A DNA stretch of 11,529 nucleotides from Candidatus Altarchaeales archaeon ex4484_96 (GCA_002254405.1 NJDH01000033.1:1-11529), one strand, 5' to 3'. Numbered from the stretch's first letter, positions 1-7,585 are shown. Notes: generated by a model not told the origin, from the sequence alone. Numbers and translations are program-made.

Positions 1-1
1 C

Positions 2-565
2 CGGCAGATGGTGGAATACGCTAAGAGAATAGGCTTAGATGCTCTAGCTATAACAGACCATGATGAGATACGAGGGTCATTGGAGGCATTAAAGTATGTA
101 TCAGATGACTTTAAGCTCATCCCTGGAGTAGAGGTCACGTCCCTGGAGGGGCATATACTGTGTCTTGGAATTAATGAGGTTCCGAAAAAACATCAGCCTG
201 CGATTGAGATAATAGACTTCGTTCATGAACTAGGGGGTGTGGCTATAGCAGCACACCCCTATGACCGGTTGAGGGGGGGTGTGGGTGATCTGATATTCAG
301 GCTGGATTTCGATGCAGTTGAGTTGATAAACGGCCATACTCTATCCTCTACCCGCAGGCTTGATGAGATAGCGAAGAAAGTAGATAAACCCATCACTGGA
401 GGAAGCGACGCTCATATAATAGATGATATAGGCTCAGTTTACATGATAACCGGGGATAATGTACTGGATTGCATTAGAAAAGGCAGTTTTGAGGTTATAT
501 CAACTACGAGCAAGATAAGAATCATCAGTGGATTAATCAAATCAAGGATTCGTTCATTACTCTGA
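2..565 (+). CDS. PHP-domain metal-dependent phosphoesterase, 5'-truncated by window edge
   Basis: A probable phosphoesterase of the PHP family, which uses two or three metal ions to hydrolyse phosphoesters; the substrate cannot be told from sequence. Visible motifs are AITDHDEIRG near the start (metal-binding D-H-D), PGVEVTS..GHILCLGI (metal-binding E), AAHPY (H) and GGSDAH (D and H). The usual N-terminal DLHxHS motif is missing, but the frame is open to the left edge (codons CGG CAG precede the first ATG at 8), so roughly 25-30 residues probably lie outside the window and ATG 8 is not the true start. The C-terminal part (SVYMITGDNVLDCIRKG and after) fits a PHP-associated C-terminal segment. 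It ends in TGA and converges with the minus-strand gene at 557, overlapping it by 9 bases. Family assignment is firm; a specific role is not. Confidence 0.88.
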   Translation, partial: RQMVEYAKRIGLDALAITDHDEIRGSLEALKYVSDDFKLIPGVEVTSLEGHILCLGINEVPKKHQPAIEIIDFVHELGGVAIAAHPYDRLRGGVGDLIFRLDFDAVELINGHTLSSTRRLDEIAKKVDKPITGGSDAHIIDDIGSVYMITGDNVLDCIRKGSFEVISTTSKIRIISGLIKSRIRSLL

Positions 566-925
566 TTTTTTTTCTCCTGAATCCCAGCGAAATAATGCAT
601 CCTGGAGTATCCCCTGTTTTTTCATCCGGTATTCTAGTATAATATGCTCTCTTGGGGGTATCACCCCTATCTCCCAGGTTAGCTTATCCCCTATCCTGTG
701 CACTCCAGCAGTTATTATGTTGACTTCCGCCCCAGGGGGTATATAGTCTTCTATTACACAGTCTTTGAGCGGCTTTCTGGTGTCGTTTTCCACAAAAACA
801 TTGATTTTCTCGTTTTCAACTGTTTTAATGACCTTTATTTCACCTTTGTTTAAGTAGTATCCATATATGATGTAGGCGGCGGCAGCTACAATAAACAGCA
901 GTATAATAAGAACCAGAGGAATAAA
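557..925 (-). CDS. TM segment plus small beta domain (DUF11-like), in frame behind a UGA and lacking a normal start
   Basis: Reading leftward from the codon after the UGA at 928-926, 122 codons are open in the same frame as the upstream secreted-protein gene. They encode a strongly hydrophobic stretch (FIPLVLIILLFIVAAAAYII, residues 1-20), a charged linker (LNKGEIKVIKTVENEKI), and a beta domain with DYIPPGAEV, LTWEIGVIPPREHIILEYR; this resembles the DUF11-like repeats of archaeal surface proteins (inference). No ATG occurs before the beta domain. The first GTG (793-791) would remove the whole TM segment, so starting there is unlikely. Possibilities are UGA readthrough of the upstream gene, reinitiation at a rare codon (ATT 922-920 or CTG 916-914; an AAGGTTGA purine-rich run lies upstream), or a sequencing or real nonsense change. 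The stop is TAA. The topology of a readthrough product would place the beta domain inside the cell, which favours a separate N-in/C-out protein. Confidence 0.6.
   Translation of the reverse strand, partial: FIPLVLIILLFIVAAAAYIIYGYYLNKGEIKVIKTVENEKINVFVENDTRKPLKDCVIEDYIPPGAEVNIITAGVHRIGDKLTWEIGVIPPREHIILEYRMKKQGILQDALFRWDSGEKKSE
566..573 (+). terminator. Poly-T terminator behind the PHP gene
   Basis: Eight consecutive T directly follow the TGA stop of the PHP gene. A T-rich run on the coding strand is the usual archaeal intrinsic termination signal and no hairpin is needed. It lies inside the 3' end of the convergent minus-strand ORF. Confidence 0.5.
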
Positions 926-2170
926 TCAGTTTATTTCAACCTTCTTTGGTGGGGCACCACATAATTGCGGGTCAACCAGTAATTCGATTGTTTTATTGTC
1001 CAGTTGCGTTCCTTCCCTGTTTAAGGTGGCTGTTAATCTAAGTTTATGTTTTTTTTCATATAATGGTAATGTGTAGGTGTAGTTCAATGTGTTGATGGAA
1101 TCCGCCTGCACCACACCTGATTGGATGTCTATCTCATATACTGTCATTCCTTCTTCATCCACTATTGTAAGCGATACTATACCCTCGTTTGCTGTTTTCC
1201 TGCTTAAGACATCTACTTTAATCTTGACTTCCTCCCCTGAACAGAAGCCTTTATTCAACCTGTCTGTTAAAATATCGGCTATCCCGAAATCTCCTTTGGA
1301 GGGCGGTAGTATGGGTTCACCGTTTAAATAGCTGGTGGAGAAGGTTAAATATTCACCTGCCTGGATTACTCTGGGGTTATAGTATATTATCAATGCGGAA
1401 TCCCCAAGTATGGATGAGCCTGTGTCGATACTGTAATCCCATGCTTTTTTCATGCTTCGCTTCCAGTTGGCGACTACAAGCTTATCCGGGTATGTTAGGT
1501 CATCACCTTTAAGTATTCCTGTTGCTATGACTGAGGGATATTCTGCTTTATTGTACGCCTTCCAGTATCTAAAGTTAAAATTTTTTCCAATATATTCTTT
1601 CTCATAGGATTTTAAGCCGTCCCCGGGAATATAGATGGGGGCTCCGTCATTTTCACCGAGCATGGTATCAAGATGTATTCTAGCCCCAAAAGACAGTTGA
1701 TTGCTTCCGTGATTTGATGCGTTAAGACTGATTTTTATTCCCCTATCCACGACCTCCAAAATCTGCTCTACCCTAATGTCTTCGGGTAAAAGCCATTGCA
1801 TTATTATTTTATTATCCTTCTTATACGGTAGTCTGGTTACATAATCATCAAGGAAGTTTTTTTCCTCCTGGTTTATTTCCTCGGGATTGATGGAGTTAGA
1901 ATAAATCCTGTCGTTGACATTTAAAGTGATGAAAGTGCCTTTCCATGGTATTGGATATGAGAAAGTCAGTTTCTTGAATTCGGAATCATATAATCCCCCA
2001 ACAGAGAAGGTCCCGATGTTCTCGCAGTTTTCCACAAGCAAATGCACTCCCAGTTCATAGTCTTTTATCTCAATAACGCGTTCATCCGGCGGACAGAGGC
2101 TAGCAGCATACGCTGCTTTATTAGCTAAAACAAGGAGTACCAGGATGTAAATGAATGTTTTATGTTTCAT
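926..2170 (-). CDS. Secreted beta-rich protein with C-terminal Ig-like domain
   Basis: A 414-residue exported protein of unknown function. Residues 1-22 form a classical signal peptide (KHK, hydrophobic core, then AYA|A). The body up to about residue 290 is beta-rich and carries the motif RIHLDTMLGENDGAPIYIPG (164-183), followed by aromatic-rich strands (FRYWKAY, NWKRSMKKAWDY). I recognise this motif from uncharacterised secreted proteins but can name no activity. Residues 300-405 look like an Ig-like or CARDB-like domain (GFCSGEEVKIKVDV ... LTIVDEEGMTVYEIDI). There are N-glycosylation sequons at N150, N363 and N392, and four or more cysteines, which suits an extracellular site and the nearby glycosylation genes. 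It starts 38 bases after aRF1 ends and may share its transcript. It ends at UGA, but the same frame continues for 122 codons with a TM segment. Confidence 0.8.
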   Translation of the reverse strand: MKHKTFIYILVLLVLANKAAYAASLCPPDERVIEIKDYELGVHLLVENCENIGTFSVGGLYDSEFKKLTFSYPIPWKGTFITLNVNDRIYSNSINPEEINQEEKNFLDDYVTRLPYKKDNKIIMQWLLPEDIRVEQILEVVDRGIKISLNASNHGSNQLSFGARIHLDTMLGENDGAPIYIPGDGLKSYEKEYIGKNFNFRYWKAYNKAEYPSVIATGILKGDDLTYPDKLVVANWKRSMKKAWDYSIDTGSSILGDSALIIYYNPRVIQAGEYLTFSTSYLNGEPILPPSKGDFGIADILTDRLNKGFCSGEEVKIKVDVLSRKTANEGIVSLTIVDEEGMTVYEIDIQSGVVQADSINTLNYTYTLPLYEKKHKLRLTATLNREGTQLDNKTIELLVDPQLCGAPPKKVEIN

Positions 2171-2208
2171 ATTATATTATGGCTTGGGTTAGAAAAAAGA
2201 CAAATTAA

Positions 2209-3303
2209 TCAATCGATTTGATAACGCAGGATAGCTGCTTTCCCCTTGAATGTATTCCAAAGCTGGTATCCCTCCTCGAAGTCCTCTGAGACAATCTCCA
2301 CCTCCGAGTCCGTGTTTTTGGCTTTTTCTATATATCCCTCTATCAGCCCATCATCTAGGTTCTCAGATAACATGATTGTTTCAACGGCACCCATCTCAAG
2401 AGCCTTATCAACGCCGTCACCGTAGGTTACGGGCTCTGATGGCGTTATAAGGGCTTTAAGGAATCTCTGGATTTTTTTCTTCTGCCTTATCATTTCAACA
2501 TCGCTTAAGGCTTTCTTGGATTTGTCTATGAGCTCCCTGATGCCTGATTCATCCGTATATGTTATGTCTTCGACCGATAATATTTTCTTTTTTAGCTCAT
2601 GGTTCAGGTAGTCTCCTTCCACGAAATCGTCTTTTGTCCCCGCCGGGCCTCCTATCACAATACCTCTCAGGTTTTCTAGGTTATCCAGAAAGGTTTTATT
2701 CGCGTGTTCTCCAATCCTGGTTTTGAAATCATGGGACTGCTGTTTAATCAATCTCTCAAATCTCCTATGTGATTGTCCGCCTGCCCGGTGTTTGCCGCTG
2801 TATCCCGAGGTGAGGTGTTTAACGATAGTGTACCTGCTGCCCTTTAGATATGCTATTGTTGCTTCCTTGTTGTCGACTGCAATCAAACCATATATGTCCT
2901 TGGGTGTGATAATATCCTCCAGGGGTTCAAGGACAAAAGCCTGGTCGCACCTGTATATCCTCACCGACAAGGGTTCGGGCGGCTCAACAGACCAGAGCTG
3001 TATATCTTGGTTACCCTCACGCTCTGAGACGTTACCGCAGAAAACGGCAAGACCCTTCGGGGGTGTCTGCTTGAATAGCTTAAGATGCTGTATTGTTTTT
3101 TCCAGGGCGTCTGTAACGTTTTTTCTTGTTGACTTGGATTTTATGTTAGATGCTGTGCCTTGTTCATCGCTTAACTGGGTTAATACGTTGTTGATATCAT
3201 AGCCTGTGGGTATGTATACTGTTATAAGCTCGGTATGTCTGCCTTTTTTTGTTTTAAGCAGCTTTAACAGTTTTCTCAGCTTATATTCTTTAGTGGCTTC
3301 CAT
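2209..3303 (-). CDS. prf1: Peptide chain release factor aRF1
   Basis: Class-1 release factor that reads all three stop codons in the ribosomal A site and triggers peptide release; in archaea it works with aEF1A and ABCE1. Numbered from ATG 3303, domain 1 has GTASNIKS (49-56), the stop-codon-reading NIKS loop, and YRCDQAF (117-123), matching YxCxxxF. Domain 2 has RAGGQSHRRFERL with the catalytic GGQ at 175-177. Domain 3 ends AAILRY. The protein is 364 residues, short against about 410-425 in many euryarchaea. The missing part is in domain 3: TIMLSENL runs directly into DDGLIEGYIEKAK, without the CxxC zinc-ribbon minidomain. The frame is open back to 3357, but that overlaps pheT; MEATKEYKLRKLL is the family-like N terminus, so I chose 3303 (3309 possible), 16 bases after the pheT stop. 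Own stop is TGA. Confidence 0.95.
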   Translation of the reverse strand: MEATKEYKLRKLLKLLKTKKGRHTELITVYIPTGYDINNVLTQLSDEQGTASNIKSKSTRKNVTDALEKTIQHLKLFKQTPPKGLAVFCGNVSEREGNQDIQLWSVEPPEPLSVRIYRCDQAFVLEPLEDIITPKDIYGLIAVDNKEATIAYLKGSRYTIVKHLTSGYSGKHRAGGQSHRRFERLIKQQSHDFKTRIGEHANKTFLDNLENLRGIVIGGPAGTKDDFVEGDYLNHELKKKILSVEDITYTDESGIRELIDKSKKALSDVEMIRQKKKIQRFLKALITPSEPVTYGDGVDKALEMGAVETIMLSENLDDGLIEGYIEKAKNTDSEVEIVSEDFEEGYQLWNTFKGKAAILRYQID

Positions 3304-3319
3304 TATCATTATTCTTCTG

Positions 3320-4159
3320 TTATCCGTTTTCGTAGAGGGCGTTGAGGTCAAATTCAAAGGCGGTTACGGGAACCTCCAGCCCATGGTTTATCAACACACT
3401 GGGATGTAATTCCCCAAAAAAACCCTCGGCAAAGGAGGCCGCTCGTCCCTTGATGAAACTGCCGTGTTCTAGTTTAGCGTATTCTCTTTTTATGCGTATG
3501 TTTTCCAATAAACCGGTTGCCAGGGATTTAATCTCGGAATAGTTTGTTTTCGCGTGCGCTACGACCCCGGCTAATTTCATGGATTGCATACCTTTATTAT
3601 TGATGCAGTAGCCGGTCTCGTATATTCTCTGGGGGTATTCCCTGTTTTTGTTACCCTCGAGTATGGACAACAAAGAAGGAAGAAGCCATGACCTAGCAAC
3701 GCAGTGGTTTAGTGACACCGGGTTTTTGGTTTCTATCACCGGTTCGGGTTTAATGTTCATTTTCTTAAACAAGGAATCCTTGTTGGTCATGATAAGCGTC
3801 TTAACCTCCTCGAATCCGAAACCAAGCATCAAGTCTCTTGTGAGCGAGTAATATTTTTCTTTTTTGTCTTCGACCCCGATTGTTGAAAGCCTTGGAATAG
3901 CTGGTTTGAATTTATCGTAACCGTATGCTATCGCAACATCCTCTACCAGGTCTATGGGGTGTAGTATGTCAGCTCGATAAGCTGGTATAAACACTTTAAG
4001 TGTTTTTTTGTCGATTGCTTTCGCACCGAAACGCATTTTTTCCAGCAGGGTTATTATCTGCCCAGGGCTTAGTTCAAGCCCCAGCAGGCTGTTAACGTAT
4101 TCTGTTTCCAGGCTCATTTCCCCGGGTTTCAGCTCTGGTTTAATGCCTTTGTTGTCCAT
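3320..4159 (-). CDS. pheT: Phenylalanyl-tRNA synthetase beta chain, C-terminal half only (B5 + core)
   Basis: Beta chain of PheRS, which charges tRNA-Phe as an alpha2beta2 enzyme. Archaeal PheT is normally about 550 residues: B1, B3/B4 (editing), B5 (DNA-binding-like fold) and a catalytic-like core. This ORF has 279 residues and holds only the last two. B5 covers about 15-90 (LLGLELSPGQIITLLEKMRF, then IPAYRADILHPIDLVEDVAI and AYGYD). The core covers about 95-279 (GFGFEEVKTLIMTNKDSLF, ENKNPVSLN-like segment at 143-152, WLLPSLLSILEGNKNREYPQ, SFIKGRAA, FGELHP). An in-frame TGA lies two codons before ATG 4159, and the bases up to the next gene are not coding, so the N-terminal half is not adjacent. 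The cut falls just before B5, at a domain border, and the core is well conserved. This suggests a functional split gene or a shortened enzyme rather than a random break. Downstream, aRF1 follows after 16 bases. Confidence 0.9.
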   Translation of the reverse strand: MDNKGIKPELKPGEMSLETEYVNSLLGLELSPGQIITLLEKMRFGAKAIDKKTLKVFIPAYRADILHPIDLVEDVAIAYGYDKFKPAIPRLSTIGVEDKKEKYYSLTRDLMLGFGFEEVKTLIMTNKDSLFKKMNIKPEPVIETKNPVSLNHCVARSWLLPSLLSILEGNKNREYPQRIYETGYCINNKGMQSMKLAGVVAHAKTNYSEIKSLATGLLENIRIKREYAKLEHGSFIKGRAASFAEGFFGELHPSVLINHGLEVPVTAFEFDLNALYENG

Positions 4160-4175
4160 ATCATATCAACTAATG

Positions 4176-4188
4176 TATTTATGTTTAA
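4176..4188 (-). promoter_or_regulatory. Possible box A of the pheT fragment
   Basis: On the minus strand the sequence TTAAACATAAATA lies with its centre about 23 bases before ATG 4159, the spacing of a leaderless archaeal promoter. No Shine-Dalgarno is seen. An own promoter would support independent expression of the split gene. The region is AT-rich, so the call is weak. Confidence 0.3.
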
Positions 4189-4213
4189 GGCGATAAAAAC
4201 AATCTATATGTCC

Positions 4214-5275
4214 TTATTTTAACCTGTTACTAAAATAGTGGGCTGCTGTTGCGTAAATAAACCCTGCGCAGATGTCTATTACATAATGTTCACCGAGGTA
4301 TACTGCGGCTAATCCGATGGACAGCGGCAGCGGTATGAATGCATAGCCTTTAACACCCCATCTTTTCCTTGCATAGAGAAACACAAGCCAGGGGTATGCG
4401 GCATGAAGAGAGGGCATGGCGGCTACGGTATTTGAGGTGGCTAGATAATAGATGGTGTTGATTGTCGTAGGCAGGTAATCTGTTTCGATTTCTAGCCTTA
4501 TCCTGTACAGGTCCTCTTTTATGAATCCCATATCATGTGCCATCCATGGGGGTGATGCGGGAAACAACATAAACGTTACGAGAGCCGCATATGATACGAG
4601 CAGCATAGAGTCCCTGAATTTTGTGAAATCCTTCCCCTTGCTTGCCCAGAGAAACGCTGCGAATAATACGGCGGGGGTGAAATGCAGAAAATATACGTTC
4701 ATGGCTATGACGTCATACCATTGGGTCAGGCCGGGGGTGTAAAATATTTTCTGGAGTTCTATGGTGGGTAGGTTGCCTAAAAAAAAGAATCTTTCCAGAT
4801 TAATCAACGGCTGGTAGTTTATGGGGAATCCGATATTGTCTGATACTCCTCTCATGGAGTCGTATGCGAAGATTAATACGGTGAATGGAAGCCAGTCGGA
4901 TAGGAATTTTCTTGTTCTGCCCATTAATGCGGCTGCGAATACGCCTAATAATATTATCTGGTCTGGCATAATCCGAAGATTATATCTTACGAGGACGTAT
5001 AGTAATGCAACCAGGTAGGCTGTTAATCCTATTTTTGTTACATCATCTAATGCAGTCTCCCTGTCCTTAAAGATATTATCAATTTTTTTAACTAAAGGAT
5101 GGCTGAATAGGCCATAATAATCCAAAACAAACAATAAAATAGAAAACAAACCCAGACCCGAAATAAAAAAACCAGTATCCTGCCATTGAGGATTAACATA
5201 ATATGTTATCAACCCGCTTAAAACAAGAGACAACGCAGCTAAACCCCCAACCAACCTGAATTTACCCTTCACCAT
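4214..5275 (-). CDS. PAP2-superfamily membrane enzyme, Aur1/inositol-phosphorylceramide-synthase-like
   Basis: A 353-residue integral membrane protein of the PAP2 (acid phosphatase/vanadium peroxidase) superfamily. It has about eight to ten hydrophobic segments. The active-site motifs stand in the C-terminal half: FPASPPW (238-244, typical of the Aur1 branch), AMPSLHAA (286-293, H291) and YLGEHYVIDICAG (H330 and D334, the catalytic His/Asp pair). Enzymes of this fold remove a phosphate from, or transfer a phospho-headgroup between, lipids at the membrane surface. In archaea, the candidates are archaeal phospholipid headgroup exchange or recycling of polyprenyl (di)phosphate released by glycosylation; the glycosyltransferases next door favour the second, but this is inference. 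The gene runs divergently from the GT-C gene at 5339 and is followed after 54 bases by pheT on the same strand. Confidence 0.87.
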   Translation of the reverse strand: MVKGKFRLVGGLAALSLVLSGLITYYVNPQWQDTGFFISGLGLFSILLFVLDYYGLFSHPLVKKIDNIFKDRETALDDVTKIGLTAYLVALLYVLVRYNLRIMPDQIILLGVFAAALMGRTRKFLSDWLPFTVLIFAYDSMRGVSDNIGFPINYQPLINLERFFFLGNLPTIELQKIFYTPGLTQWYDVIAMNVYFLHFTPAVLFAAFLWASKGKDFTKFRDSMLLVSYAALVTFMLFPASPPWMAHDMGFIKEDLYRIRLEIETDYLPTTINTIYYLATSNTVAAMPSLHAAYPWLVFLYARKRWGVKGYAFIPLPLSIGLAAVYLGEHYVIDICAGFIYATAAHYFSNRLK

Positions 5276-5338
5276 CCTAATTTAATATAAGATATATTAT
5301 GCTACATTCAATCATTTATATTCAAAGACAATATTTAT
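5276..5338. promoter_or_regulatory. Divergent AT-rich promoter region
   Basis: Between the divergent PAP2 and GT-C genes lies a very AT-rich stretch. TTTATATT at 5315-5322 is a good box A for the rightward gene: its centre is 20 bases before ATG 5339 and 29 before ATG 5348. Read on the other strand (AATATAAA) it lies 43 bases before the PAP2 start and could serve that gene with a short leader. A second TATA-like run (5292-5300) makes exact assignment impossible. Confidence 0.4.
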
Positions 5339-6616
5339 ATGATTCCGATGGAAACAGATAAGAAAGCTTATACATTAATCATCGCGGTCTCGATATTGTT
5401 TATCTGCGCTGTACCCCTGTCCATGAAACTGCTGGACAACGACGTATTCTACCACCTGCTTATCGCGAAACAGATGATAGAATCAGGCCAACCTTATTTC
5501 TTCAACCAACCCTACTTCAACCACCCACAGGGCATACTACATTATTATCCACCCCTATTCCACTGGATTCTGGCCTTAACATCGCTTATAGTCGGGTTAG
5601 AGAATGCCCCGTTAATCTGGAAACCCTTGTTTTATCCACTTGCCGTATTCTCATTTTATCATCTGGTCTCTAAATCATTTGACAAAAAAACCGCATACTA
5701 CTCGCTTATAGTGCTTTCAACTGTTTTTCCGTTCCTTGCTAGAACCCATATGGCAATACCAGAAGCCCTGCAGTATATATTGATCCCCCTGATTTTTTAC
5801 GCTTATCTGGAAAATAAAGAAAAAACATGCGGTTTATTGCTGTTAATGGCTTTAATAAATCACCTATATGATTCGCTGCTTATTGCATTAGTAATTTTGG
5901 CCCACGCACGATTTAACCGAAATAAAGGCTATGCAATCCATAGGACCCTGCTAATAGCCTTGCCCGGTTTAATCATCCAGCTCTACGGCATAACAGGTCA
6001 CATGATGGTGTATTCCCCCCCAATCGACTTATGGTTTCTGAACCAAAAAATCAATCTAGCCTTATCCGGTACATCAATGCTTCTTCTGCTGGGGCTATAT
6101 TATGCTACCCGACAGCTGAATAATCCAAAAAACACGATATATCTGCTGTGGATTATCTCATCGATTCCGGTTTTATTTATTTTACCCGGCAGGTTTCCGG
6201 CATACGCTGCAATGCCTCTCTCGGTCATAGGAGCCATATCCCTGATGGATTTGAGAAAAAACATATCAGACAAAAAAATATACCTGCTGGTTGTTTTCTT
6301 GCTGCTGGTGCTGAATCTATTGTTTTCCACATTATTTTATCCCCACATATACGATTACATGAAGCCGGGGATTGATGAACAGGAAGAAAAAGCATTAAAC
6401 TGGATTAAACAAAACATCACACTTGATGAGGTGGTATCCGTGGGTTCAGCTGGAAGATACTATGAGGGATACAAGATAGCTTACTATAGCGGGCATAAAA
6501 CCACCGACTCATGGAACAAATCTCGCTACCTTTATGCACTATATGATGTGGACGACAGCGGCTGGAACCTGAGCGCGCAATACGGTAGATACCGGATATA
6601 TGAAAGAACTATTTAG
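5339..6616 (+). CDS. GT-C fold membrane glycosyltransferase
   Basis: A 425-residue polytopic membrane protein with about 10-12 hydrophobic helices and a soluble C-terminal tail of about 70 residues. The first extracytoplasmic loop has DNDVFYHLL (33-41), matching the DxD...YH type of acidic metal or lipid-sugar site seen in STT3/AglB and related GT-C enzymes. YYPPLFHW (69-76) matches the PPL motif of the same superfamily. Such enzymes transfer a sugar from a polyprenyl-phosphate donor outside the membrane. It is too short and lacks the WWDYG motif, so it is not an AglB oligosaccharyltransferase. The start may be 5339 or 5348 (MIPMETDKK); 5348 would suit leaderless transcription from the TATA at 5315. 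It ends in TAG and converges with the GT2 remnant, whose TAG overlaps by 8 bases. Acceptor and sugar are unknown. Confidence 0.8.
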   Translation: MIPMETDKKAYTLIIAVSILFICAVPLSMKLLDNDVFYHLLIAKQMIESGQPYFFNQPYFNHPQGILHYYPPLFHWILALTSLIVGLENAPLIWKPLFYPLAVFSFYHLVSKSFDKKTAYYSLIVLSTVFPFLARTHMAIPEALQYILIPLIFYAYLENKEKTCGLLLLMALINHLYDSLLIALVILAHARFNRNKGYAIHRTLLIALPGLIIQLYGITGHMMVYSPPIDLWFLNQKINLALSGTSMLLLLGLYYATRQLNNPKNTIYLLWIISSIPVLFILPGRFPAYAAMPLSVIGAISLMDLRKNISDKKIYLLVVFLLLVLNLLFSTLFYPHIYDYMKPGIDEQEEKALNWIKQNITLDEVVSVGSAGRYYEGYKIAYYSGHKTTDSWNKSRYLYALYDVDDSGWNLSAQYGRYRIYERTI

Positions 6617-7344
6617 GTGTTTCTATTATATCCAAAACAAACGCAATCAACAGAAGCTGATAACCCAGAGTCAGGGGGATAACCGAAAGCATCACGGTAC
6701 CGGCAGAAGGGCTGATGCTATGAAAGTGCAGTTGGACTAAATGAATCCCATAAAGGAACCCTATGAGTGAAATAATTGACCCAGAGAAAAGAAACAACGC
6801 TATGGGGTGAAAGTTTCTGAGAATGGTTGAGGTTTTTTAGGATATTTGCTTTTATCGCTGTGTAGCCGTTTTGTGGATCGAATATATTCCAGTAGCCTGA
6901 AGCCAGTTTCGTGAAGAATGTGAGCATAATATTGCCTAAAACCCTTGTCTTAGGCATCTCATGCACGGACTCGTTTGTCAGGAAACGATTGCCTTTGGTG
7001 TAATCATATGCTTCCTCTATCAGCGGGTCAATCAGGTTAGGCAGGAACTTGGGGTTCATCTGGGCGTCTCCGGCCATCACAACCGAGATATCCGCACCCA
7101 GCTTAAGAGCCTTTTTATGGCCTGTTATTATAGCCCCACCCACACCCCGGTTTACCTCGTGCCGGATGACCGTCACCCTGCTGTCGGGGCTGAATTCAGC
7201 CACCCGCCCGGTGTCGTCGGTGCTGGCGTCATCTACAACAATAATCCAGTCAACAAAGAAAGGAATGGTATCCAAAACCCTCCTGATAAGCTTTTTCTCG
7301 TTGTATGCGGGAACAACAACAGCGATTTTATTGTCTTTATACAT
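6609..7344 (-). pseudogene. GT2 polyprenyl-phosphate sugar synthase with internal deletion and frameshift
   Basis: The first 172 codons from ATG 7344 read as a GT2 enzyme of the dolichyl-phosphate mannose/glucose synthase group: VPAYNE (11-16), DDASTDDT (38-45), AGDAQMNP (91-98), TKGNRFL (116-122), SGYWNIFDPQNGYTAI (149-164). After ANILKNL (about 6832) this frame turns to nonsense and stops at 6718. The C-terminal membrane part is intact one frame over: ILRNFHPIALFLFSG (from 6824), two TM helices, then LDIIETPK and TAG at 6611-6609. In related proteins some 60-75 residues separate these blocks (the region before the RNFHPIALF-type segment), and they are absent here. So this is a deletion with frame change, not a simple base error. 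It is probably inactive unless the missing piece is an assembly fault. The intact enzyme would make the lipid-linked sugar donors used by the neighbouring GT-C proteins. Confidence 0.82.
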
Positions 7345-7441
7345 TATAGTATGATTCTTTAGGTTAAACAGCTTAATATCCTTTTCTTTTATTGAATTAT
7401 GCTGCCAGATGTATTTAGATTAAAATAATTATCCATCTAAT

Positions 7442-7585
7442 ATGAAAGTCAAAAGCCTATCATTATTCATTGCCATGGTATTATCCACCTCTGTTCACGC
7501 TTACATTTACCCGGGAACGGGGAGCATGATTTTTCAGGTATTAACCGCGAGTATTATGGCCTTGTTGTTTATGCTGAAAACCTAA
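7442..7585 (+). CDS. Small PGTGS-motif membrane peptide
   Basis: A 47-residue ORF: MKVKSL start, hydrophobic signal-like core, STSVHA cleavage-like site, then AYIYPGTGSMIFQ and a second hydrophobic helix ending FMLKT. The AYIDPGTGS-(M/Y)-x-x-Q motif marks a family of tiny membrane proteins found near polysaccharide and methyltransferase genes in many prokaryotes; its function is unknown. Here the D is Y, and the usual basic tail (LKxFWxxIKxFF-like) is missing; a +1 shift after the last codons would add NLIKLGKKEH. An AT-rich element (ATTTAGATTAAAATAATT, 7413-7430) lies at the right distance for a leaderless start at 7442. It may be intact, slightly shortened or decaying. Confidence 0.6.
   Translation: MKVKSLSLFIAMVLSTSVHAYIYPGTGSMIFQVLTASIMALLFMLKT

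Noticed and set aside
793..793. GTG at 793 as the start of the 78-residue minus-strand protein.
   Set aside because: The frame is open and protein-like upstream, including a TM helix and linker up to 925, so this start would cut through a domain.
2723..3202. Long plus-strand open frames opposite aRF1, and similar ones opposite PAP2, pheT and GT2.
   Set aside because: They lie antisense to clearly conserved genes, have no family motifs, and are shadows of the coding strand.
3304..3357. Longer aRF1 starting at 3357.
   Set aside because: It would overlap the pheT C terminus by 38 bases with a non-family N terminus; MEATKEYKLRKLL at 3303 matches the expected aRF1 start.
6832..6838. A_AAA_AAC slippery heptamer in the correct phase at the point where the GT2 frame goes wrong, suggesting programmed -1 frameshifting.
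   Set aside because: A -1 shift leads to a stop after about ten codons. The membrane domain lies in the +1 frame, and some 60-75 family residues are missing in any case, so frameshifting would not restore the protein.
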